Of a DNA stretch of 64,000 nucleotides, positions 12,050-24,415 are shown piece by piece (the first letter of the stretch is position 1; each line of letters begins with the position of its first letter). The DNA is from Anagrus nilaparvatae (taxonomy: Eukaryota > Arthropoda > Insecta > Hymenoptera > Mymaridae). A model generated the notes under the pieces. It saw only the letters and a list, made by a program, of their open reading frames with translations. It was not told where the DNA came from and did no database searches. The DNA lies in contig JAKSXM010000246.1 in the NCBI GenBank assembly GCA_022575985.1, forward strand, positions 11,116,001-11,180,000. Reading direction: 5' to 3'. The position numbers and the translations under genes were made by a program.

Positions 12050-12570
12050 TTTTATTAATAAATAATACAAGCAACACAAACTTTATTATTATTATTTGAT
12101 TAATTGCGATTGTAAACAATAACAATTAATCTACCGGCTAAATTTTGGTTCAACGTTTCATATGGTTCAATTTTATCCTACCCCTTCCATCTTTTATTCC
12201 TGTTTTATAAAATCAATTTTACCAATGATTATCTAAAAAAATTAGGTTAATTAAGTATGGGAAGAATTTCATTCTTTTTAGGATTTTATCTTTAAATGAA
12301 TTATTTTCAGTAATTAAAAAATAAATATTGCATCAATAATTAAAATTAATAAGCTTTTGTTAATTCAAGAAAAAGCAAAATGCATAAGTGATTCTTGCAA
12401 AACATTTATATTTTCCAATGTAAAATATACGAAGAATAATACACCACAACGTAGATTATTTTTTACAGAATTTCGTACATGTAAAATTACCGGCAATTTT
12501 ATTAAATTTAAAATAAAAAATTCTTTTTTTCACATAATTGTATTATTTTATAGAATTTTCTCAAAAAAAA
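12050..12570. promoter_or_regulatory. Divergent upstream region between msl-3 and hAT-derived gene
   Basis: This 521-bp gap separates two start codons pointing away from each other, so it should hold both promoters. TTTTATAG just before 12553 may be a splice acceptor, implying a short non-coding first exon for the right-hand gene. No TATA element can be assigned with confidence in such AT-rich DNA. Confidence 0.45.
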
Positions 12571-14310
12571 ATGCCAAAAAGAAGTACTGGAGGTCTTCCT
12601 GGTAGGCCAAAACATGATATGTGGTCACTTGGATTTCGAAGGGTCATGAAACATTGTGAAAAAACTCAAAGAACGTCAAATGCAGCCTTTTGCACATATT
12701 GTAATAAAGTTTTATGTAATACAGCTGCAAAGCGATTACAATCTCACAGAAAATTATGCCATTCGGAAAGTAATAGTTCAACGGTTATTCAAGATACTGA
12801 TACTAATGTTGAACCAAAGAAAGAATATATTAAACTACCAGGTCAAGAAGATGATGATATTAATGCAGTTGTAGCAACTGACATTGTAACTTTTATTGAT
12901 TCTGAAAGTTCAGATAATTTCATTGCAATACCATCATCTTCTAAAGATATAAAATGTTTAGAAATAACAAGCGTTACTTCACATGCACCTCAAGAAAAAT
13001 CAGAGATTGCCATAGCAAAATTTTTCATAGGTTCTAATATTCCGTTTTCTATAGCAGATACAAATTATTTTAAAACAATGTGTTTGACTTTAAAGCCAGA
13101 TCTCAAACCTGTATCCTGCACTGCATTAGAAGGTCCTATTTTAGACACATTATATTCAAAATTTATTAATTTGACTTTAGGTCCTTCATCTGTTTTGTTA
13201 GTTGATAGTTGGAAAAATGAAATTTCAGGATTTAATAATGTTAGTATCTCGATTTTAAGCATAACAAATGAAGTGGTTTTTTTAGATAATTATGAAATTC
13301 CTAATACAACAGATATTGCCCAAGAGTTAACTAACATAATTACATTGTCAATTTTAGAAGCATTTGACAATCACAAAACTGAAATTTATGCTGTAATAAC
13401 AGGTGGAAGTATAAATTTAATGAATTTTTCATTAAATGCAAATACTTGGCATTTTATTTGCAGTGCTCAAGTTCTAAAATTGTTAATCAAAGAAGTAATA
13501 GAACAAGAACCAATAGATATTATATACAAAATCTTAAAACAATATTGTGTTTGTTCAAAAATTAGTGTAAATTTAATGGGTATAATTGATAAAAATTTAC
13601 ATTGGAGTCATTACAGAGATATTATTGATTATTTCTTAAATAATATTTCTGAAATTCAATCTTTATTTTCTACAGGAGAAAAATTACCAAAAGAAATTCA
13701 AGACTTAATATTTAATGAAGATTTCATAAGGAAAATTGAAAAATTTTTTCATTTTCTTGATGCAGTTAATGAATTAGTTCAAATTTCCATATCCGAATTA
13801 TCAAATATTGCTGATGTAACAGAACAGTGGTTAAGTTTGCAAATTACTGAGAACATATCTGATTTTGAAAATAAATTAGTTAGTTGTCGTGAACAAGTAA
13901 TTAATGTACAAAGTTTAGTTGCAAATTACTTACACCCTGTTTATAAGGGTAGAAATTTAACAGAAGAACACATGAGCAAAGTAGAAGATTTCCTTTTAAA
14001 CGAACTTGGTCCTGATGGGCTAAACAGTCTTCAAGCATATATTGATGGTACTGGAATATTTAAAATTTTAAATGAAAAAACTGGAGTAGCTCCCCAAACT
14101 TATTGGAAATTAGCTAAAAGACATCATTCTGAATTATCAACATTATCTCTTAAATTTCTAGCTATACCTTGTTCAGTAATCTCAAATTTTACTGAAATAT
14201 CAGATTCTTTAAGTAATTATAATTTAAAACCAGAAGCTTTAAAAAAATTGTTAGCTATTAAATTACATTTAAATAAAATAGAATCTGAAACTAATATTGA
14301 CGAATTATGA
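12571..14310 (+). CDS. Domesticated hAT-transposase-like BED zinc-finger protein
   Basis: A single uninterrupted frame of 579 aa. I prefer the ATG at 12571, directly before the BED finger, over an in-frame ATG at 12538. Residues 17-64 form a BED-type C2H2 finger (Cys41, Cys44, His59, His64) beginning with MWSLGFRRV. Residues 205-290 resemble the RNase-H-like hAT core: LLVDSW (Asp212) fits the first catalytic Asp position. The second, normally VTDNA-like, reads VITGGSIN here with Gly278 in place of Asp. Residues 505-550 (PQTYWKLAKRHHSELSTLSL) match the hAT C-terminal dimerisation region. No terminal inverted repeats were seen flanking it. The intact long frame with a lost catalytic residue suggests a ZBED-like host gene that binds DNA rather than a mobile element. 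Its precise function is unknown. Confidence 0.8.
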   Translation: MPKRSTGGLPGRPKHDMWSLGFRRVMKHCEKTQRTSNAAFCTYCNKVLCNTAAKRLQSHRKLCHSESNSSTVIQDTDTNVEPKKEYIKLPGQEDDDINAVVATDIVTFIDSESSDNFIAIPSSSKDIKCLEITSVTSHAPQEKSEIAIAKFFIGSNIPFSIADTNYFKTMCLTLKPDLKPVSCTALEGPILDTLYSKFINLTLGPSSVLLVDSWKNEISGFNNVSISILSITNEVVFLDNYEIPNTTDIAQELTNIITLSILEAFDNHKTEIYAVITGGSINLMNFSLNANTWHFICSAQVLKLLIKEVIEQEPIDIIYKILKQYCVCSKISVNLMGIIDKNLHWSHYRDIIDYFLNNISEIQSLFSTGEKLPKEIQDLIFNEDFIRKIEKFFHFLDAVNELVQISISELSNIADVTEQWLSLQITENISDFENKLVSCREQVINVQSLVANYLHPVYKGRNLTEEHMSKVEDFLLNELGPDGLNSLQAYIDGTGIFKILNEKTGVAPQTYWKLAKRHHSELSTLSLKFLAIPCSVISNFTEISDSLSNYNLKPEALKKLLAIKLHLNKIESETNIDEL

Positions 14311-15355
14311 AATTAATTAATAAAATATTTACATTTTTTTAATTGATTTAAATTTTTTTAGTTACTTTTAACGTTATAAATATTTTATTTTTTTGACATC
14401 CTTTTTAAGTAATTTAAGACAATAACTAGCTTATTATTATTATAAATGTAAATATTTATCCATTTAAAAGATTAATTTAATTAATATTTTAAGATTTAAA
14501 ATAATGTTTCTTTATATAACATTTTATGTACATAAAACCTGAAAAAAAATAAAAAATAATTTTTAAAAATTGGAACAAATTTTTTGACCAATAGAATACT
14601 AAAACACTTCATTTTCATCTAATAATTGAATACCAAGAAAATCTGGCAACATAGAAATCTTCGTAATATTATATTTTACAATTAATTTACTTGAAATGAG
14701 TTTTATCAAAATATTTTTTATTTTAATTAATAATTTTGGCTTTTAATCATATAATTTAGCATTTATTTTAATAAATTTTTAAATTTATAAAGTATATTTT
14801 AAAAAATCGGTATGCAATGTTGTCAATTTCATAAGTTTTTATTTTAACACGCATTTGCACAAATACAAACAAACTACACGAATTCCAGAATACTGAATAG
14901 AGAATTGCAACGATTTATATTATGTACGTGATTCATAAATTTACTAAAAATGTATACATGCAAATATCATAAAAATTAAATGTTTAATCTAAATATAGCC
15001 TAATTTTAAGAATTATATTATAAAACTGAATGTTCGTTGTGTGTGAATCAATTAATCGGTAGATTTTCTAAAATAATAAAGCGCAACTCGACCTTTTGTG
15101 ACTCCTGGATTCTGGAGTGTGAGTGCGAGGTATACTATACTATTATGCGCGAGCGCAAAAATAATATAAAAATAGTATCTAAATATAGATAAATTTTTTC
15201 ATTATTAGTCTTATTAATTGATAAAAATTAAAATTGAAAATTGCTAACGGTAAATTAACGTTCACATACTAAATTATAGGTACTCAATTGACAATTAATA
15301 TACATAACAAACCGGACACCGCAGCACCTTTAAGCACGGGGCCGGAAGAATTAAA
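14311..15355. promoter_or_regulatory. Intergenic region with probable PP2A-A promoter
   Basis: The first 700 bp are AT-rich and unassigned. From about 15050 the sequence gains CG dinucleotides (GCGCAACTCG, GTGCGAGG, GCGCGAGCGC). A GC-richer 5' leader with CCGGACACCGCAGC runs up to the PP2A-A start codon. Promoter assignment is by position and composition. Confidence 0.4.
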
Positions 15356-17702
<2,347 letters not shown>

Positions 17703-18056
17703 ATTTTTTTAATTAGTTTTGATTTACAAAAATATCATTTATGAAAAGAAAATTATTATTTTTTTTATAATTTTCAATACTTCAGGTATCTAAAAGTATT
17801 TGCTATCACTGATATTAATGTCTTTGAGCAAATTAATTACGCATATTAAATAAAAAAATAAACTATATTTATTTTTTAAAAATTAGTCTATTTTTTTTTT
17901 TATTTAATCTTTTACTTTTTAAGCTATGAATATTGTGGTCCTTAACATAAAATTCCAACTCCAATTCAGACTATAATCATGTGAAATTCAAAAAAAAAAA
18001 ATAGATCAAAATATTATAAAGCATGTCTCATAAAACTTCAATCATAATAATCAAGG
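17703..18056. other. 3' flank of PP2A-A
   Basis: AT-rich 3' UTR and intergenic sequence. Candidate AATAAA polyadenylation signals lie near 17849 and 17858. Nothing else is recognised before the foldback element. Confidence 0.5.
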
Positions 18057-19205
18057 GCGTTCTATCCGCCACTGGATGTTTTTTGCATAGAATATTTGAA
18101 ACTTAAATATTTTAACCATATATTTAATTATAATAATTTTTTAATGAAAGAATCAATGTTTATTTAAACAAATACAACCTGTTAAATTTTTGTAATTTTT
18201 GGCTCATAAAAGCCTGAGGTTCCCGATCTGGGCAGTTGGGATCAAAATTCTGCTTGGCTCATATTGAAGATCATTCAATTCTAGGGGGAGGTATTGTGGG
18301 AAATTTTTCGCTAAACCTCTTCAGTAATGAGTTACATCTTATTATTTATTAAAAAAAAGTTAAAAATGTTCTAAAATTTATAAATAATTAGCTGTAACTT
18401 ATTACTGAAGAGGTTTAGCGAAAAATTTTCCACGATACCTCCCCATAGAATTGAATGATCTTCAATATGAGCCAAGCAGAATTTTGATCCCAACTGCCCA
18501 GATCTGGAATCTCAGGTTTTTATGAGCCAAAAATTATAAAAATTTAACGGGTTGTATTTGTTTAAGGGAGTTGACGCGTGGAGGAAAGAAGATATATTTT
18601 TTTTCGGACTTCTTTCTTCCTCTCACGAGTTTCGTATAAGAAATTCCAAAATGTTTTTGTTTATATTTCTGTAAATAAACTCCTAAGAACTCTGAAATTT
18701 TTTCAGTGTGTTTTTATAATAATAAATTATATTTTAACCAAATATTATCAAAATCTGTTTTGTAAATTTTGTACAATACGTACTTATTTATATTACATAC
18801 TTATTCACCGTAAGAGATTTTAAGAGCTCCAAACAAAAAATTTACAAAACAGATTTTGATAATATTTAGTTAAAATATAATTTATTATTATAAAAACACA
18901 CTGAAAAAATTTCAGAGTTCTTAGGAGTTTATTTACAGAAATATAAACAATAACATTTTGGAATTTCTTATACGAAACTCGTGAGAGGAAGAAAGAAGTC
19001 CGAAAAAAAATATATCTTCTTTCCTCCACGCGTCAACTCCCTTAAACAAATAAAAATTTTCAATTTTTTTTTATATTCTTGTACCAAATACTGAAAAGCA
19101 TTGATTCTTTCATTAAAAAATTATTATAAATAAATAATGTATGGTTAAAATATTTCAGTTTCAAATATTCTACGCAAAAAACACCCAGTGGTGAATAGAA
19201 CGACC
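18057..19205. mobile_element. Long foldback element interrupted by a TTAA MITE
   Basis: The left arm (18057-18345) reads inverted in the right arm (18391-18565 plus 19046-19205), around a loop of about 45 bp. Landmarks: TTCTATCCGCCACTGG in the left arm pairs with CCAGTGGTGAATAGAA in the right. AGAGGTTTAGCGAAAAATTT (right arm) pairs with AAATTTTTCGCTAAACCTCT (left). The right arm is split by the 476-bp palindrome at 18566-19041. A partial relative lies at 45597-45715. No transposase frame is present. Confidence 0.8.
18562..19045. mobile_element. TTAA-flanked palindromic MITE (piggyBac-like target)
   Basis: The element 18566-19041 starts GGGAGTTGACGCGTGGAGGA and ends with its inverted copy. 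Arms of about 205 bp flank a short unpaired centre near 18779-18837. TTAA lies directly outside each end (18562-18565 and 19042-19045), the target duplication typical of piggyBac-superfamily elements. The homologous uninterrupted site reads GTATTTGTTTAAACAAATAA at 45687-45706, and the left arm of the host foldback near 18165 also lacks the insert. The nearly identical open frames in the two arms (18578-18823 plus, 18820-19029 minus) are consequences of the palindrome, not genes. Confidence 0.85.
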
Positions 19206-20953
19206 TTAAAAATACTTTTAGATAAGACTGGAATTTCAAATATTGAAAATATAAAAAATATGGCAAAAATAAGTTCATCGCGGGAAAAATTATAAAAAGA
19301 ACTGTTATCAAATAAAAGGTCAAATTATCAAAAAACATATTTAATATTATATAAAGCATCTTATAAATGCTGATTAGATTTTCATACCAAATGCATTGTG
19401 GGTCGCGTCTGAATGAATGTTGTTTTGATAAAATGATCTAAAAGATAATTAATATTTTTCAGCATAAATTGAAGGATGTTCAACCAGTGCATTTATATTA
19501 AAAACAAAATTTTTTCAACAACAATTGACAACAAAAATATGTTTAACACAAGGAACAAACATGTCGTGGTTAATGCATTAGTACAATATAAAAAAAAAAA
19601 CCTGAAAACAACAATCAAATTTAAAATATATAAAAAACAATATTTATACCCGACGAATTTTTTTAGTTTTGTTGTATTTATATTTAATTATAACAAAAAG
19701 TAACAAATGTAATTATTAAGAATCAAATATTCCATTTTAAATATACTAAAATATGTAATTCTTTATTGAGTAAAAAAATGTCGAATATATATAAAATCAA
19801 TAATTAATAAATAAAATTAAATTTTAATTGTATTTATTTTTTTATATGCATCGTTAAAAACAAAATTAGATAATTTTTTTTTTTTTGTGGAAAATTTGTA
19901 TTATTTATTAATTTTTTTTTTTTTCGATACAAAATAAATAAAAAACAATTTTATTAAATATGATTATTATTTTATTACTTACAAAAAAAAATTTATTATC
20001 ACAGATTATTGCATTTAATTATTGGCATCAATTTTTTTTTTAATCATAAATTACAAGATTTTGACATTTTTTCCTAAATTTTAATTTCTTACATCTAAAC
20101 ATTTATTTTTAGAAGGTATCAAATATTTACAAAAAAAAATTAAAGCCAACAATCATTAATACGTATAAAAAAAATATGGCATACAAATATTATATTTTAA
20201 TTTAATTTACATATTTATATTTTTTTAATATAAACAATGAAAATAGATAATTCTTATGGTAGTGATAATAATATATATGGTGAGAATCATGAAAAAAATT
20301 TTTGCAATAATTCACAAATAATTCATATTAAGCCATATCTTAAAAATTATTTTGGGTTCTGTGAATATACGTAATAATAAAGAAAAATGTTATATATATT
20401 AGGTACAAATCTTAAATTCAAAATATTTCAAAATTTGGCTATAAAATTATGGCTTTTCTTAGCACCTATGATCGAAACTAAACATATAAATCTATCAACT
20501 TAGATATTTCATAAATAGTTAGAAAAATTAATTTTTATATAGAATAATGGTATTTACAAAATGCAACATCTTTAGGATTACAAAATACATTCCTTAATTA
20601 TATATTAAATTAATATATTTTGATGCTGATACAAAATGAATTATTTGTCGATTAAAAGTATTAAATTGTATGTTTAATTAAAAATTAATTATTTTCAATG
20701 ATAGCAGATATCCTTAAATTATTCACAGCAATTATACAAAAATTATTTGTAAATAAACTGATATGAGTTAAAGCTATACGATTATATTGTACACATTTTT
20801 ATGGATACAAAAATTTATACTTATTTTATACATATCAAAATCACTTGCTTGTATTAATTTATACGAGTATTATTTTGGTATATAAAATTTTTTTTTTTAG
20901 TATAAAAATAATGCTGGCTGATTATATTTTACCGATTTACGCAATTTTATAAA
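19206..20953. other. AT-rich intergenic sequence, 3' side of the RING-CH gene
   Basis: No supported gene. The right part probably includes the 3' UTR of the minus-strand RING-CH gene. Open frames at 19060-19359 and 19476-19703 have only low-complexity Phe/Lys/Asn translations and are not called. Confidence 0.5.
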
Positions 20954-23256
20954 TTATTTTGCCGAATCAGCAGATAAATTATTACTTATAGTACTAACCA
21001 AAGACGAAGAATTTTCTACATTTATGATATTTAACGCTGAAATTTTTGCTCGTTGATATGCTACTACAGTGTTAAAACTTAAAAATCTAGAAAATAATCA
21101 GAAATATCAATAATTTAATTAATAATTGATTATTTTTTTTTTTTTAAGTACTCACTTTATACAAATGTACATAATTAAAAGTTCAGCGCTAGCTGCCAAC
21201 ATTTTGGTAAATGGATCATCAACTAATTGAATAAATGCCCAAGCTGCAGCAGAAGATCCAAACATTATTGTTACAATAATAATTGTTTGTAACCAATGTC
21301 TTGGTGTTAAACTGTTTTGCCAATCAAATCTATTAGAATGTTCGACATTGTAAAAAGTTCCACATACTTTGCATGCCAAACCATCTGTATTTGGAGAACT
21401 CTGAAAAAAAAATTTAATTATTTTCATACAAAAACTATTGTTTAAAAATCATAAACTTACTTCAACAAGCCAACGCCTCAAACAATTATGATGAACAGCG
21501 CTAACATCTCCTCTACATTGACATGGTTGGATTAATAGACCAGCGTCTTGCCTATTGTTGTCATAACAAATCCAACAATCCTTAGAACTACTAGAATTAG
21601 TTAAATTTTCAGTCTCAAATGAAGTATTTATTTTCTTTTCTTTTTTATGCTTATTTTGATCTAATTGACTTTTTCCTAAAATTTTTTTTGGATTCAAGAT
21701 CCATAACTGTTCTGGGCTGTTAAAAAAAATAATTACAAAATTTTCTATTATAGTACTCATAATTTTTTATGTAAATATTCTAATACCTTTGACAATTCCA
21801 TAATACGCATGGGAACCACAAAATAACTCCTACTTCTATTAAATGAAAAACAATATCATGCCAATTTCTACTGGATAATGGAACTCTAAAAGAAATACAA
21901 GTCAATTAACCACTTGGAATAAAACACATTTTAAAAATAAATTCCATACTTAGATTTCCAAAATTCACTTAAAGTTTCACTAAATAAAAAGCCTACAACA
22001 ATAAATAGCATAAAAGCTTGCGATAATAGCCCCAATCTCGATTGCTTCAACTGTGAGGTATTAATTTGTTGTTGTAATGATTCTGTTGAAATTGTTGGAA
22101 CAGTATCAAACAATTTAGTTATTGCTTGATCTTCCCCTTGATCATCATATTTATCGGACATGTTTTTATTAATTGTAATACTTTTTACTTGAGGGTGATT
22201 TAAAAATCCGCCCCGAATCTATCAAGAAAAATTATTATATAATATTTTCAAGAGTAAAAATTATTTATTGATTCAATATCAAAAGAAAAAAAACATACCT
22301 TAAAATATACTTCTACTCCATAAATTAAAAAAAATATCACTACAATAAATAACAAAACAGCGTAACATCCATTGAAAACATGAGTATAAAAATTCTGAAA
22401 AAAAGAAAATTAATAATAGCAATATTGAAAGGAAAACTAATTGTTGCATTTGAAAATATATTAAACTAATTATTAAAATACCAACCTGGTAATTCTGATT
22501 ACTTAATTGCATAGTTATGAATTCTGCTAATAACAGCGAGTATGTTATGATATTAAATACAACAAATGCTAAAAATGATTTTGATAAAAATTTTGGTCTA
22601 TCGGTACTGATATTTCTTAGATGAAATGCTTCAGCCCAAAAACAAACTATTAAAGAAGAACCGCTTAATATCAAAGGATAAAAAGCTGACAGTAAACTTC
22701 TTGACCAAATTACTTTAGAGGCAGTCTGTAAGAAAAAAAATTATTGGAATTTAAATTTGAAAAAAATATATATTAATTATAACTTACTGGTGAAACAAAA
22801 TATGCTGCACGAATCAAAGATGCTAAAAGTCCAATGAGATACAAGAATTTTTGTGTTGTAATTCTACAGGCTTTTAATAAAGAAGGAGTTTTCATTCTCC
22901 TCCATTCTGCGAATATACACATTATTAATTGTGTAAGACAAACAAATCCTATAATAAAAAAAATTGTAGCAAAAGCTACATAATAAATAAAATTTGGAAC
23001 ATGACATTCGGATCCATCGAATTGAATCTACAAATAGAAAAATTTACTTAATTTAATTAATTAAAAAAAATACTTTACATAGGTAATATATATATTTTAT
23101 TATACATACCTCACATAAGCAAGTTCCATTATGGCATTCTCCGTGACCAGAACAATTTTCATTACCACAATTACTACTACTATTCCAGGCCATTATGCCT
23201 AGTTTAAATAATAGCGATAATGGATTTTTTGTAGTTAATACAAAGACTTGATCCAT
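20954..23256 (-). CDS. Polytopic membrane RING-CH protein with N-terminal EGF-like motif
   Basis: Nine exons, in order of translation: 23256-23110, 23027-22788, 22725-22486, 22394-22299, 22218-21950, 21885-21787, 21716-21461, 21400-21156 and 21086-20954 (574 aa, phases consistent). An in-frame TGA 27 bases upstream supports the start. Residues 30-56 form an EGF-like motif (NCGNENCSGHGECHNGTCLC, then the last Cys across the splice). About seven hydrophobic segments follow (e.g. FIYYVAFATIFFIIGFVCL, VFNGCYAVLLFIVVIFFLIY). Then comes a C4HC3 RING-CH finger: CWIC, CQC, HHNC and CKVC. Two more membrane segments and a Ser/Asn-rich tail end the protein. RING-CH domains are E2-binding ubiquitin ligase modules of the MARCH type. 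A membrane E3 acting on membrane cargo is likely, but substrate and compartment cannot be told. The RING lies near the C-terminus, unlike most MARCH proteins. I do not recognise a gene name. Confidence 0.88.
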
Positions 23257-23937
23257 GGTCCTATTTTTAAATTTTGGAATTCACTGCTTTGATGCAGTTT
23301 TCTGAAATTGAAAGTATTAATTTTAACTGTAGTATTGATTAATTAAAATGTAAAAAAATGAATTATGCTTTTGATACAAAATTTAAGTACTTAAGTACGT
23401 ACTGCTAAATGGAAATAGTAACAAAATTATAAAAATTTTTTGTAAACTGTCTTGAAATATAGGTATATATACATAAAAATTTTAATATCAAAAAATGGGT
23501 ATTTCAGGCTCAAATTGTCACTTGGTTTGTTTTTTGGGTTGCCTCTTAAATAATAAGATTTTAAAAAAATAATTTTTCCTCGGTTTTTACAATTTTATAC
23601 AATACCCATTTTACTCTAATTAGGGGTCGGTTATTCATTTTCTAATTGCTACAGTAGTAAACAAATGCTATACAAAAAATGCCTATTAGGTGAAATTTTA
23701 GGGGAACCCAATTATAAGCTCAAAATATTTTTATTTTTATAGGTATTTCAATAACCACCTCTTAATCCTTAATCTTCAACCCCTAGAGAAGGTAAATTTA
23801 CAGTGAGTTTATATTATGAAAATCCTCGAAAAAATGATGCCGTTTTTTTTTTATTTTAGGATTATTTTTTATTTGACTCAGAATTTTTTTTCTCATTAGC
23901 GTCAAAGACGTTTTTTCTTGACACTGACAAAGAAAAA
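23257..23937. other. Upstream region of the RING-CH gene
   Basis: TTTCAG on the minus strand near 23302 may be the acceptor of a 5' UTR exon ending at the start codon. The rest is AT-rich with no recognised gene. Confidence 0.35.
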
Positions 23938-24042
23938 TAATGTACGACCCTTGGCCAAAAAAAAGAATGCCTCAAATCTTAGTGTACGTGCGATTTGGGC
24001 CATTCTTTATTTTTCTCGCCATGTGTCGTAATGTACTAAGTA
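23938..24042. repeat. Small hairpin repeat, GCCTCAAATC/GATTTGGGCC family
   Basis: The left arm (GTACGACCCTTGGCC, AAGAATGCCTCAAATC) is the imperfect reverse complement of the right arm (GATTTGGGCCATTCTTTAT, CATGTGTCGTAATGTAC), with a loop of about 13 bp. Related copies lie at 8738, 45770 and 60880. Confidence 0.65.
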
Positions 24043-24101
24043 TTTCTCGTCAGTGGCGAGAAAGCACGTATTTCCGAGGCTGAGCGTCCGGCAATGGAAA
24101 T

Positions 24102-24415
24102 ATCTATTTATTAAACAAGGCAGAAAATATTGGTTTTGAGTTTTCATGAAGTTGTATGCAAAAGTCGAACCCCATATTTTGTCCCGTGTTCTAAAATATA
24201 ATTTGTAAAACTATATGCCCGTTATATGTAATATAACGGGCAAAAAAGCCGTTTCCCTAGGGCAGAAAATAGCCTTTTTTACCCTAAATATGTAAATAAC
24301 TATTTATTAAACAAGGGATAAGGAACCCTATATTTTGTCCCGTGTTCTAAAATATAGTTTTACATATAATGGATAAAAAAGCCATCTTACTAGGGCAGAA
24401 AATAGCCTTTTTTTA
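24102..24415 (+). repeat. Imperfect tandem duplication with TAGGGCAGAAAATAGCC
   Basis: Two units each begin CTATTTATTAAACAAGG, contain ATATTTTGTCCCGTGTTCTA and end TAGGGCAGAAAATAGCCTTT (24102-24280 and about 24298-24415). The first unit contains a perfect 11-bp-arm palindrome at 24217-24241 (GCCCGTTATAT, GTA, ATATAACGGGC). Confidence 0.75.

Noticed and set aside
18578..19029. Two near-identical open frames on opposite strands
   Set aside because: They are the two arms of the TTAA-flanked palindrome, so the identical translation is a consequence of the inverted repeat, with no gene signature.
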